Positions 9,335 to 17,587 of a stretch of 64,000 nucleotides of DNA are shown here, piece by piece. The position numbers and the translations under genes were made by a program. The notes beneath the pieces were generated by a model. The model was not told the DNA's origin. It searched no databases and was given only the letters and a program-made list of their open reading frames with translations. This DNA comes from an uncultured Eubacteriales bacterium (GTDB lineage: Bacteria; Bacillota; Clostridia; Christensenellales; UBA1242), in the NCBI GenBank assembly GCA_949031345.1, contig CARNVA010000003.1, forward strand, positions 49,317 through 113,316. The letters run 5' to 3'. Numbering within the stretch: position 1 is the first letter of the stretch; every line of letters starts with the position of its first letter.

Positions 9335-9502
9335 TTAATCAAGCTTTATTGCGCCAACCGGGCAGCTTGCCTCGCAAGCACCACAGTGAATACATTTCTT
9401 TTTATCTATCACTGCTTTTCCGTCTTTATCAAAGCTGATTGCCCCAACTGGACATATAGCAACACAAGTACCGCAACTGATACACTTTTTCTTGTCTACC
9501 AT
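9335..9502 (-). CDS. Small 2[4Fe-4S] ferredoxin
   Basis: A 55-residue protein with two CxxCxxCxxxCP clusters: CISCGTCVAICPVG and CIHCGACEASCPVG. The near-perfect internal duplication (VDKKKC... / VIDKKKC...) is classic for clostridial 2[4Fe-4S] ferredoxins, which shuttle low-potential electrons in anaerobes (pyruvate:ferredoxin oxidoreductase, hydrogenase, nitrogenase-type reactions). GGAGG lies 5 nt before the ATG. It ends 14 nt before the Ppx-like gene, so the two are probably co-transcribed. The gene is short and easily missed by automated calling. Confidence 0.95.
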   Translation of the reverse strand: MVDKKKCISCGTCVAICPVGAISFDKDGKAVIDKKKCIHCGACEASCPVGAIKLD

Positions 9503-9569
9503 TTTTCCTCCATTTAGGCTTATTTTAACATATTTTTAGGCGGTTGTAAACTATTTATTTAATTCTTTT

Positions 9570-9938
9570 TTAATTTTTAATTGCTTTTATACCTTGGTAT
9601 ACAGATAATATACACAAAAACACGCCAAAAGCAATTCTAAGCGTTCCACTTGGCAAAAAACCTGCTATTAAAGCGCCACAAACGGAAAATACAATGCCGC
9701 TTAAAACAATAAAAATAATTCCTCTTGTGACCACATAACCATTTTTAAAATGAATGATGAGAGAAAACAAAGCCATAACTAAAAATGCAACTAAGTTTAT
9801 CCCCTGACAAAGCTTTTGCTCCATTCCAAGAAAGATTGACAGAAGTGGAATTAAAAGCGTTCCACCACCCATACCAAGTCCCCCGAAAATGCCTGAAATA
9901 AAGCCGAAAAGCACATTTAAAACAATTGTCCAAATCAT
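9570..9938 (-). CDS. Half-size TSUP (TauE/SafE) permease, second half
   Basis: 122 residues, about four transmembrane helices. It begins with the TSUP signature GFISGIFGGLGMGGGTLLIP and ends with a helix in IAFGVFLCILSVYQG. TSUP carriers (sulfite, sulfonate, sulfoacetate, other anions) are normally about 250 residues with two such halves in one chain. Here each half is its own gene. The ATG overlaps the stop of the upstream half by 4 nt, which implies translational coupling and a heterodimeric carrier. Substrate cannot be told from the sequence. Confidence 0.85.
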   Translation of the reverse strand: MIWTIVLNVLFGFISGIFGGLGMGGGTLLIPLLSIFLGMEQKLCQGINLVAFLVMALFSLIIHFKNGYVVTRGIIFIVLSGIVFSVCGALIAGFLPSGTLRIAFGVFLCILSVYQGIKAIKN

Positions 9939-10486
9939 ATTATCAATTTAATTCCTCCCACAAACATAATAATCGCAAAAATCACCCGCACAGCCTTTGG
10001 TGGAAGAATTTTTAGTGCAAATGAGCCAAGCACTCCTCCAAGAACAACGCCAAGTCCAATAGTCAGCAGTGGAAGGGAGCTGATATAGCCATTTATGACA
10101 TAAATAAACGCTGAAATAAGGCTTAACGGAAATATAACCAAAATGGCAGTTGCATGCGAGTGTTTTGCGTCAAGATTTAATACTTTTTGCAAAATTGGCA
10201 CACAAATCATGCCTCCACCGCCTCCAAAAAAGCCATTTAAAAAGCCAATAATTCCGCCTGCAAAAATCAGCATCATTTTCTGTTTTTTTGTCAATTTTTT
10301 TGGCTTTTTTGCATCAAAAAGCCCCCCTTTTTTATCCAATTTTAAGGCATTTTTTTTAGGTTTTTCACCTGATTTTTTCACCTTTTTGACAGCCTTTTTT
10401 TCACCCCAATTTTTGCTGATTTTGTCACTTTCTTTCTTAATTTTATTGTCATTTTTGTTCTTATTTTTCAATTTTTTCTCCGCCAT
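9935..10486 (-). CDS. Half-size TSUP permease with lysine-rich N-terminal extension
   Basis: 183 residues. The first ~68 are almost entirely Lys/Asn/Asp/Glu (KNKNKNDNKIKKESDK...), predicted disordered and cytoplasmic. Then comes the TSUP half with GGIIGFLNGFFGGGGGMICVPIL and four hydrophobic segments. It overlaps the next half-permease by 4 nt (ATGA). The polylysine tail is not part of the TSUP fold and may bind membrane lipid, RNA or a partner; this is inference. The opposite strand carries a long spurious ORF that simply mirrors the lysine-rich codons. Confidence 0.85.
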   Translation of the reverse strand: MAEKKLKNKNKNDNKIKKESDKISKNWGEKKAVKKVKKSGEKPKKNALKLDKKGGLFDAKKPKKLTKKQKMMLIFAGGIIGFLNGFFGGGGGMICVPILQKVLNLDAKHSHATAILVIFPLSLISAFIYVINGYISSLPLLTIGLGVVLGGVLGSFALKILPPKAVRVIFAIIMFVGGIKLII

Positions 10487-10701
10487 GATTTCCTCTTAAT
10501 TCATTTTCAGCCAGGCATTTTTCATATTTTGTGTCCTGCCTTTGTCTTATTTTGCCGAGTTTTGTCTATTTTTATTTAAACAATTATAAAATCTTTCAAC
10601 TAGTACAAGTTAAATTTACCAGCATGTCATCAACATTTTACTTACAAATTTTAATTTACCTTTATTTAATTAAATAATATAAATAAAATGCTTAAAATTA
10701 T

Positions 10702-10730
10702 TTGATTGTTTATAAGAAATGTTGTATACT
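10702..10730 (+). promoter_or_regulatory. Sigma-A type promoter of the surface protein gene
   Basis: TTGATT (10702-10707), 17-nt spacer, TATACT (10725-10730), 28 nt upstream of the ATG. The rest of the intergenic stretch from 10487 shows nothing recognisable. Confidence 0.8.
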
Positions 10731-10758
10731 ACTAGGGTAAGATTTTAAAAGGTGGAAC

Positions 10759-13700
10759 ATGACTAAAAAAAGAAACAAATCAAATTCTAAATATTTAAAA
10801 TTATGTGCTATTTTTATGTTTCCATTTGCTCTCTTTGGAGGAGTTGCTCTCGCAAAAACCCCTAATGTTGAAGCTGCGGAAACCTATGTGAGATATAAGC
10901 ATGAAATTCTTTCAATCACAAACTCATCTTTTGTTCAAGGTGGCACCCCTTTTGTAAAGGGTGACTCTCTTTCTGGATGGAATGCGATTGAAACAGAAAG
11001 TCGTGCTACTGGAATGCTTATTGATGTAGGCAGTGGCAGTAATACCGAGGAAGGAAATGATGAAACAACCACTTTCTCAAAAAATAAAGAAGAATATATG
11101 CTTTCACAAAACCCTGGCGCTCATGGCAGTGACAGTCGTATTTTGATGATAAATTCAAAAGAAAACAAAGAGCAAAAGAATGTCAAAGCTTATAAGGGAT
11201 ATAGGTCAAGCTCTATCACACTTGAAGCAAATTCTTATTATGTATTTTCAGTTTCTGCAAAAGTTATGCTCAATGGAGACGATTTTGCAAATGGCTCTAT
11301 TTATATCAACGGTCTTGTTGATAAAGACGAGCAAAGCATAAAGCTTGGTTATGAAAATTTCAGCAACACTACTTGGCAAGAATATTATTTCTTTGTTGCA
11401 ACTGGAAACAAAGCACAGACTGTGACCTTAGACCTCTATCTTGGAAGCAATGGCGGTCAAACTAGAAGTGAAGGTGCTGTTTTCTTTGATAATGTAAATG
11501 CAACCAGATATTCTCACAACATGTTTATGGAGCTTTGTCAAGATTATGACTATAATAATGAAGACAATTTGCTTATTGAATATTCTGATAAAGACAATTG
11601 GACAAACAACAAGCTTAATTCGGCATTTTTAATTGATGCACTTCAGCCAGAATTTTATATTTTTGAAGGAACAGAGGGCTATAACTTTGATTTCGAGGAT
11701 GACATTCCTGCAAATACAGACACTCTTGGTCAGCACTGGCAAATCATTACTGGTGGAAGAGCAAATGGCTCAGCAAGAATTGTTGATATACGCAATATGC
11801 AACAAAGAGACTTTAAAGACTTGACTGGATATGATTATGTTGGTGATACACTCACCTACAACAACAATCAGGCACTTGTACTTTGGACTGACTCAAATGA
11901 ATATTCAAGTGGTGGTTATATCGGAGTAAAAAGCGAAGACATTTTAGTTGAAGCTCACAGCATTTTAAAGGTTTCTTTGAAAATGAAAGTTGCCGGCATG
12001 AAAACAGGTTCTTTCTATTTGAAAGTAAATGAAAATGACAGCATTTATTCTTATTCAAACCTTTCAAGTGACAGCGAAGCAAAAAATTATTATGAGCTTC
12101 AAAATGGAAAGACAAGCGGAATAACTTCAAATGTTACAAACGCTTGGATAAACGATTATCAAAATGTAGAGTTTTATATCAAAGGGCACAACCTTTACAA
12201 TACAAATGTCAACCTTGAATTATGGCTTGGAGACAATCAAACAGCTGCTGAAGGTTGCGTTGTAATTGATGATATTAAAATCGAACGCGAAATTCATTCA
12301 AATTTCTCAGGCGCGTCAAACCAACTTGAGTTTAAATGGAATGATGGAAGCAGCGAAACCATCACAAACCCTTCTTTCAATAAGAGCGAGAATGCAGATG
12401 ATGAAGGGAAATATCCTGTTATAGCTTCTGGCTGGACTACTAAAAAGGAAAAAGATGATAAAAATTTAAATGAAAGCGGAATTTTATATCTTGCTGATAA
12501 TAAAGAATATGACAGACTTTACAAAGGGAAATATACTTGGGCAGGAATAAATCCAAATGCTACAAGCAATCCAAACAATGTTTATATGATGTTCAACAGC
12601 AAAAACAGCTTCCAATCAATTACTTCAAGCAGCACCACAATAAACAACAACTCTTTTTATAAACTCAGTTTCGACTATTACAACCAAAATTTTGGAAACT
12701 TAGAAAGCTCTAAAATCAAGGTTGAAGTTATTGATGAGCATGGAATAGTATTATTTACTAAAGATGCCATTCAAAGCCTTGATAAGTGGTCAAACATGGA
12801 AATTTATATTCACACTCCTGAAACAGTAACGCACAGCGTTCAAGTAAAAGTTTCTCTTGGTGATGAAGACAACAAAGTTGGCGGAATTGTATATCTTGAC
12901 AATTTCAGCCTGACAACTGATGCAACATTTGAAGAAAAGTTTAGCACTGCTGTAAATAAAACTGAGCTTGGAAGTTTCTATCTCAACCTAGAAAATGGGG
13001 CTTTCAGCGGAGTTAAGACCTCACCTGCTTATACATTAAACATTGACCATGTTTATGACAGCAACTATGACAAAGACAATTGCGGTACAATTGCAGGAAT
13101 TGCCTATGGCAAAGAAAATGGTTATGGAATTAAAAACGACAACAACCTGCTTGTAATTACAAATGTTGTTGCATGCAGCTCTACCCTTCAATCAGCCTAC
13201 AACATGTCAGTAAGCGCAGATTCTTATTATGAATTGTCCTTCGATCTTGCAACCATCTTTGGCGACAAGGCTGGCACTTCAAATAAAGATCATAAGTGCA
13301 AATATGGAGTTAAGGTCACAATTGATGGTTATGAAGCGATTGAAAACTTAATCGCAACTGAAGAGCTTCACACATATAAAGTTTATATTCAAGCTAAGGC
13401 AGCTGCTACTCCAAAGATTGCTTTCTCACTTGTTTCAGACTGCGACAATACTACAGGAAGTGCAATCATAACAAATCTTGATTTCAAATCTGTTGATGAA
13501 TATACATTTGCAAATGTTTCTCAAGCACCAGGCTTTGAAAAAACAGTATTTAAAGCAAATGAAAGTAACAAAGTTGATGAGGATGACAAAGATGACGACA
13601 CTGACACAGACGAAACCTCACCTAGCCAAGCTGATTCAAACCTTTGGATTTTAATTCCTTCATTGATTATGAGTCTTGCTCTTATAATAGCTATTATCGG

Positions 13701-14196
13701 ATTTGCTCTTAGAAAGGTCAAAATCAAGAAAATTGACAGAATAAAGAAAGAAACTTATGACAGAAAGAAGAGCGTAAACCATGATTTAATCTTGGCTGCA
13801 GCTCAAAAGAAGAGAGATTCTGAAGTTGCAGATCTTCAAAAAGCAAAAGACAGACTCTTAGAAGATAAACAAGAGCTTGAAAATGAGCATAAAGAATATT
13901 TCAAATCACAGCGTGAAGAGAATGAAGGAAAACTCACTCGTGCTATGGAAGCTGAATTTAAGAAATATAATGCAAATATCACAAGACTTGACCAAAAAAT
14001 CAATATTATCAAAGAAAAGATTGATTATTGCATGAGTGCTGAGTATCTCCTTTCAATTGAAAGCAAACTTGCTATGGAAGAAGATGAAAGATTGACAGCA
14101 GAGCAAAGAGAGCGAAAAGCGCAAGCAAAACTTCTTAAAAAAGAGAACAAAATGAAAGAAAAAGAAAACAAAACAAAAAATAAAGAAGAAAAATAA
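10759..14196 (+). CDS. Secreted, C-terminally membrane-anchored protein with carbohydrate-binding-like modules
   Basis: 1145 residues. A basic N-terminus is followed by a signal peptide (hydrophobic about 13-33, cleavage near VEAAE). The extracellular part contains roughly four jelly-roll modules of about 200 residues that share the pattern NxSF...W, S.T...NSYY.(F/L)S.(S/D)..., and a closing G.(V/I).(F/L)DN(V/F/I). This resembles CBM_4_9-type galactose-binding-like domains. An acidic linker (KVDEDDKDDDTDTDE) precedes one transmembrane helix (about 962-985), then a basic stop-transfer and a highly charged coiled-coil cytoplasmic tail of about 160 residues. Such an extended cytoplasmic coil is unusual for a surface lectin and suggests coupling to an inner structure. 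No catalytic domain recognised. Shine-Dalgarno AAGGTGG. Confidence 0.8.
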   Translation: MTKKRNKSNSKYLKLCAIFMFPFALFGGVALAKTPNVEAAETYVRYKHEILSITNSSFVQGGTPFVKGDSLSGWNAIETESRATGMLIDVGSGSNTEEGNDETTTFSKNKEEYMLSQNPGAHGSDSRILMINSKENKEQKNVKAYKGYRSSSITLEANSYYVFSVSAKVMLNGDDFANGSIYINGLVDKDEQSIKLGYENFSNTTWQEYYFFVATGNKAQTVTLDLYLGSNGGQTRSEGAVFFDNVNATRYSHNMFMELCQDYDYNNEDNLLIEYSDKDNWTNNKLNSAFLIDALQPEFYIFEGTEGYNFDFEDDIPANTDTLGQHWQIITGGRANGSARIVDIRNMQQRDFKDLTGYDYVGDTLTYNNNQALVLWTDSNEYSSGGYIGVKSEDILVEAHSILKVSLKMKVAGMKTGSFYLKVNENDSIYSYSNLSSDSEAKNYYELQNGKTSGITSNVTNAWINDYQNVEFYIKGHNLYNTNVNLELWLGDNQTAAEGCVVIDDIKIEREIHSNFSGASNQLEFKWNDGSSETITNPSFNKSENADDEGKYPVIASGWTTKKEKDDKNLNESGILYLADNKEYDRLYKGKYTWAGINPNATSNPNNVYMMFNSKNSFQSITSSSTTINNNSFYKLSFDYYNQNFGNLESSKIKVEVIDEHGIVLFTKDAIQSLDKWSNMEIYIHTPETVTHSVQVKVSLGDEDNKVGGIVYLDNFSLTTDATFEEKFSTAVNKTELGSFYLNLENGAFSGVKTSPAYTLNIDHVYDSNYDKDNCGTIAGIAYGKENGYGIKNDNNLLVITNVVACSSTLQSAYNMSVSADSYYELSFDLATIFGDKAGTSNKDHKCKYGVKVTIDGYEAIENLIATEELHTYKVYIQAKAAATPKIAFSLVSDCDNTTGSAIITNLDFKSVDEYTFANVSQAPGFEKTVFKANESNKVDEDDKDDDTDTDETSPSQADSNLWILIPSLIMSLALIIAIIGFALRKVKIKKIDRIKKETYDRKKSVNHDLILAAAQKKRDSEVADLQKAKDRLLEDKQELENEHKEYFKSQREENEGKLTRAMEAEFKKYNANITRLDQKINIIKEKIDYCMSAEYLLSIESKLAMEEDERLTAEQRERKAQAKLLKKENKMKEKENKTKNKEEK

Positions 14197-14210
14197 TTTT
14201 TGATTTGTTT

Positions 14211-14243
14211 TAAAAAAAAGAGGCAATTTCTTGCCTCTTTTTT
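14211..14243 (+). terminator. Intrinsic terminator
   Basis: The hairpin GAGGCAA/TTGCCTC is flanked by A and T runs and lies 15 nt after the stop of the surface protein gene. Confidence 0.9.
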
Positions 14244-14249
14244 ATGTAT

Positions 14250-14490
14250 CAGTTTCAACTTTATGTATAGTTTCAACTACATTTTCACTTTTATCTCATT
14301 TTTTCACTTTTACCACTCTACCCTTTTTTCTCTTTTACTTGGCTTATCTATTTTTCTTGGTTCTCTTCTTTTACCACCCTTATCACTCTTATCACATTTA
14401 TTACTTTTATAATTTTTATTACTTTTATACTTTTTACTCTTTTTACTCTTTTTACTATTTTTACTATTTTTACTATTTTTACTCTTTTAT
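14250..14490. repeat. Pyrimidine-rich low-complexity tract with decamer-like tandem units
   Basis: On the plus strand the stretch is nearly all T and C with periodic TAC. Toward its end it becomes a regular array of TTTTTACTAT/TTTTTACTCT units (about 14420-14485). It sits between two convergent genes and their terminators. Apparent ORFs here only reflect the repeat (YFYYFY). Confidence 0.8.
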
Positions 14491-14497
14491 AAAGCTA

Positions 14498-14526
14498 AAA
14501 AAAAGCATCAATAATTGATGCTTTTT
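14498..14526 (-). terminator. Intrinsic terminator of the zinc-ribbon gene
   Basis: On the minus strand, AAAGCATCAA pairs with TTGATGCTTT across a 3-nt loop, followed by eight T. Confidence 0.9.
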
Positions 14527-14529
14527 AAA

Positions 14530-15087
14530 TTAGTCTTCATCATCGTCAAAGCCTTCGTCATCATCATCTTCGTCGTCATCAAAGTCGTCATCGTCATAAT
14601 CGAAATCGTCTTCTTCATCGTCGAAATCTTCATCGAAGTCTTCGTCGCTCTCATCAAGCTCTTCCCCTTCATCAGCAAATTCTTCATCACCAAAGTCGAG
14701 GTCTTCATCTTCTGAGAAGTCCATATCTTCACCCATATCATCGTCAAGCATGCCAGCTTTTGTAATATCATTTACAGAAGCCATCTCGCCAAGTTCATCA
14801 TACATAGACATAGTATCGTCGTCATCATCTGAAGACATCATATATTCATCCCAATTGCTGTCAAGCTCGCCATCCTCACCCCTTCTTTCTTTGAGGCAAC
14901 TTGCGCACATAATTTCATCTGGTTGAATATAGTTTGTTTTGCAAATTGGGCAAAGCTCTAAATCCACATCATCAAGGTCGTCTTTTTTAGCTTCCATTTC
15001 TGCCTTACAAACAGAACAGTATTTATCCTTTTTTTGAATAAAGTTCAACTCACATCTAGGGCATCTAATATAAACTGGTTTTTTCAT
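14530..15087 (-). CDS. Double zinc-ribbon protein with extreme acidic tail
   Basis: 185 residues. The N-terminus has two short treble-clef/zinc-ribbon pairs: CPRC...CSVC (about residues 9-27) and CPIC...CASC (about 46-64). The remaining 115 residues are overwhelmingly Asp/Glu and end in long D/E runs with few hydrophobics, so they are disordered. Acidic tails on zinc-ribbon proteins can mimic nucleic acid or bind basic proteins (histone-like, ribosomal, polymerase subunits). That is inference; no family is recognised. GGAG is present before the ATG. It could also resemble an RpoE/delta-like acidic factor, but the delta winged helix is absent. Confidence 0.8.
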   Translation of the reverse strand: MKKPVYIRCPRCELNFIQKKDKYCSVCKAEMEAKKDDLDDVDLELCPICKTNYIQPDEIMCASCLKERRGEDGELDSNWDEYMMSSDDDDDTMSMYDELGEMASVNDITKAGMLDDDMGEDMDFSEDEDLDFGDEEFADEGEELDESDEDFDEDFDDEEDDFDYDDDDFDDDEDDDDEGFDDDED

Positions 15088-15224
15088 GTTTTCTCCTTAA
15101 AATTTAAGTTTTGTTTTTATTTAATTTTTTATTAAAACATATCTCTAAATGTTTCTACCACATTATACAATTGTATTTGCCAAATGTCTATCATTTTTTC
15201 AAAATTTTTAATAAATTTTAATAA

Positions 15225-15860
15225 TTATTTTGTTTTATCAAGGCTCGCTTCCGCCTGACTTTTGCGAAGATATAAAGGTTTAAGCTCTTCTGGTCTTACA
15301 AACCTATCTTCCAGCTGTTTTTTAAGTGACAATTCAAGCAAATCTTCTGCTGATGGCTCTACTTTTTCAGCCGCCTCATCAACATTTTCTTCGCTTAAAC
15401 CAATAAGTTTGCCCTTTATATTTAATAGTTGTTCTCTTTCAATCAGTTTTTCTTCACAAAGCTTTTCTCCCTGTGAGGAAAACTCACAAACATAATACAG
15501 ACCACTTAAAGCATCTACAACACATGTGAAATTTTCGCTTGGTTGGAATTTTTTAATATATGTATATGCCATAAGCTCATGCGTTGTTACGCCGACAATT
15601 TTCTTTTCGCCGCCCCCTGCAAGAAAGCCTTTTACAAGTGATATTCCAATTCTTAAACCTGTAAATGAGCCCGGCCCAACAACAAGTGCAAAGCAGTCAT
15701 TATCTTTAAAATTTTTTCCTGTTTTAGCAATTGTTTCATCAAGTGAAGGAAGAATGTTTTCGCTATGCTTGCAGTTTGAGTCAAGCTCTTTATATGCTTT
15801 TGCTCCTTCAATATCAACTCCAATCAAAGCCTTTTTATAAGCAGTAGAAATTGCAATCAT
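15225..15860 (-). CDS. tsaB: tRNA t6A biosynthesis protein TsaB
   Basis: 211 residues, ASKHA-fold YeaZ family. The family signature VVGPGSFTGLRIGIS is present, as is GVTTHELMAY downstream. TsaB partners TsaD and TsaE to make N6-threonylcarbamoyladenosine at position 37 of ANN-decoding tRNAs. The N-terminus (MIAISTAYKKALIGV) replaces the usual LAIDTS, so the nucleotide-binding loop is weak, as is normal for TsaB. The ATG overlaps the end of tsaE by 4 nt, indicating coupled translation. tsaD is not in the window. Confidence 0.93.
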   Translation of the reverse strand: MIAISTAYKKALIGVDIEGAKAYKELDSNCKHSENILPSLDETIAKTGKNFKDNDCFALVVGPGSFTGLRIGISLVKGFLAGGGEKKIVGVTTHELMAYTYIKKFQPSENFTCVVDALSGLYYVCEFSSQGEKLCEEKLIEREQLLNIKGKLIGLSEENVDEAAEKVEPSAEDLLELSLKKQLEDRFVRPEELKPLYLRKSQAEASLDKTK

Positions 15861-16306
15861 TCATTCCCTCCAACGCTTCCGATAACTATTTTACGGCAAG
15901 AGTCGTCTATATTTTCAATTCTGACTTGAATATGCGGACAGTTGATAAGTCCTTTAACTTTTTCTGGCCATTCCACCAGCACAACTCCGTCAAGTGAATT
16001 TAGGTCAAAATATTCGTTGAAGCCAAGTTCCTCAGCCTCTTCAAGACTTTCAAGCCTGTACATATCAAAATGATACACCGGCACCTTTCCCTTCTCATAT
16101 ACATTAAGCAGTGTAAATGTTGGACTGGTGACAAGCTCGTCAGAGCCAAGTCCTTTTGCAAAACCTTTAACAAAATGAGTTTTGCCAGCACCCAAATCTC
16201 CAACCAGAGTAAATACAACCCCTTTTCCAACTGTTTTAGCGAGTTTTTCGCCTACAAGCATTGTCTCATTTTCATTTTTAGTGACTATTGACAATATTTC
16301 TTCCAT
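15857..16306 (-). CDS. tsaE: tRNA t6A biosynthesis ATPase TsaE
   Basis: 149 residues from the ATG preceded by GGAG (MEEILSIV). A longer start 6 codons upstream lacks an SD. P-loop GDLGAGKT, then the family block VTSPTFTLLNVYE, the Walker-B-like HFDMYRLE, and VVLVEWPEK near the end. TsaE binds the TsaBD complex and uses ATP to reset it during t6A synthesis. Immediately upstream of and overlapping tsaB. Confidence 0.95.
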   Translation of the reverse strand: MEEILSIVTKNENETMLVGEKLAKTVGKGVVFTLVGDLGAGKTHFVKGFAKGLGSDELVTSPTFTLLNVYEKGKVPVYHFDMYRLESLEEAEELGFNEYFDLNSLDGVVLVEWPEKVKGLINCPHIQVRIENIDDSCRKIVIGSVGGNE

Positions 16307-16364
16307 ATTTTCTCCTATACGCATGAATGAAAAACATTTTTAAAGCTTTTCACTTTTTACAGTT

Positions 16365-16922
16365 TTAATGCCTTTTTCCCTTTCGAGCAGGCAATCTTTT
16401 GACAAGATAATAATACAACATTATCGCAAAAAAAGCAAATAATACACCCAAAGTTATGCCAAGCAGCGTATCTGTAAAATAATGCACGCCAAGCACCATT
16501 CTAGAAAGTGCAACAAGCATTGGAAGCAAGCCGATTGCAACACAGCCCAGCCCCTTTGTCCACCTGTCTTTTGAATAAGTAAGCAAGGTGTAAATAAGAA
16601 AAGTTGCAAATATTCCGCTGCATAGGCTGTGTCCAGAAGGCATGCTAAAGCCGTCCTCATTGCCTAGGTTTAAAATATCGCTGTATGTGTCGAATGGACG
16701 AGGTCTTCTTATAAGCAGTTTAAGCGCATAGTTTATTATTGAGCCTATGGCAAAAGTGAGCGCAACAGCAAGTCCAAGTTTTTTGTTTTTGATAAACACT
16801 ATTATAAAGGTTATTAAAAAACCTAGATAGCTTCCAAGCATTGATGCTGTTTGGAAAAAAGCTATCCATCCCGTTGTCGCATTTGACTGAAAAAATCTTA
16901 TTATATCGTATTCAAACTCCAT
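16365..16922 (-). CDS. PAP2-family membrane phosphatase
   Basis: 185 residues with six hydrophobic segments. The three PAP2 motifs are intact: KLLIRRPRP (KxxxxxxRP-type), PSGHS, and SRMVLGVHYFTD (SRxxxxxHxxxD). Family members dephosphorylate lipid pyrophosphates (undecaprenyl-PP, phosphatidylglycerol-phosphate) on the outer face of the membrane. No Shine-Dalgarno precedes the ATG. Instead a -10 box lies 9 nt upstream, so the mRNA probably has a 2-3 nt leader. Confidence 0.9.
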   Translation of the reverse strand: MEFEYDIIRFFQSNATTGWIAFFQTASMLGSYLGFLITFIIVFIKNKKLGLAVALTFAIGSIINYALKLLIRRPRPFDTYSDILNLGNEDGFSMPSGHSLCSGIFATFLIYTLLTYSKDRWTKGLGCVAIGLLPMLVALSRMVLGVHYFTDTLLGITLGVLFAFFAIMLYYYLVKRLPARKGKRH

Positions 16923-16931
16923 AATAGATAT

Positions 16932-16960
16932 ATTGTAACAAAATTATCAAAAAAAAACAA
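16932..16960 (-). promoter_or_regulatory. Promoter almost abutting the PAP2 start codon
   Basis: On the minus strand: TTGTTT (16960-16955), 17-nt spacer, TACAAT (16937-16932), then only 9 nt to the ATG and no SD. This predicts a nearly leaderless transcript. Confidence 0.55.
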
Positions 16961-16969
16961 CAGAATTTA

Positions 16970-17581
16970 TTATTCTGCCGATTTTTTTAATTTGCTTATA
17001 CTGAAACCATCATCAATGTCATATACCTTCGTCTCAAAATCATCATCTTTTTCAAGCATATCAATAAAACTTTTCATATTTCTTACCATTGTTCTGTTTT
17101 TATGGCAAACGCGGCTTTCATCTTGAAGAAGTCCACCTAAAAGTATATTATCTGCAAAAAGGATTCCGCCAACAGTTAAAAGATTTTTTAAAATTTTAAG
17201 ATATTTAAAGTATTGACCTTTTGGACCATCTAAGAAAATAAAGTCAAATTTTTTGCCTTCACTTTGAAGTTTCTCAATTTCGACCAACGCGTCACCATTG
17301 ATTGAAACCACTCTTTCATCACAACAAAATTCTTTAAAATTCTCTTTTGCCTGTAAAAATCTATCTTGATTTTTCTCTATAGTTGTCAAATTGATTTGAC
17401 TTGAAGCATGCAACATTCTTATGCCAGAATAGCCTATTGCAGTGCCAATTTCAAGCACGGCACTGCAGCCCTCCTTTTGAAGTATTTCACAAACTTTTTC
17501 AATTGTTTTCTCACGCACAATTGGGACAAAGTTTTGACGAGCGAAAGTTTCCAAGTTTGCAAGCATTTCATCATATTGCAT
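16970..17581 (-). CDS. trmR: SAM-dependent O-methyltransferase, TrmR/YrrM type
   Basis: 203 residues, class I Rossmann methyltransferase of the COMT/YrrM group. SAM-binding motif I VLEIGTAIGYSGIRM, motif II acidic TTIEKN, the metal/catalytic FDFIFLDGPKGQY, and FADNILLGGLL. In Bacillus the orthologue methylates 5-hydroxyuridine at the wobble position of tRNA to give mo5U. The stop lies 6 nt from the RNase J gene's 3' end, in the same strand and order as a translation/RNA cluster. A small-molecule O-methyltransferase is the alternative. Confidence 0.85.
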   Translation of the reverse strand: MQYDEMLANLETFARQNFVPIVREKTIEKVCEILQKEGCSAVLEIGTAIGYSGIRMLHASSQINLTTIEKNQDRFLQAKENFKEFCCDERVVSINGDALVEIEKLQSEGKKFDFIFLDGPKGQYFKYLKILKNLLTVGGILFADNILLGGLLQDESRVCHKNRTMVRNMKSFIDMLEKDDDFETKVYDIDDGFSISKLKKSAE

Positions 17582-17587
17582 AAAAAC

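Noticed and set aside
10143..10499. Plus-strand ORF opposite the TSUP gene
   Set aside because: Its composition (Phe/Ser/Leu runs) mirrors the Lys-rich codons of the minus-strand gene; no SD or promoter.
14231..14518. Tyr/Phe-rich ORF in the pyrimidine tract
   Set aside because: The repeated YFYYFY is the translation of a low-complexity T/C array, overlapping two terminators.
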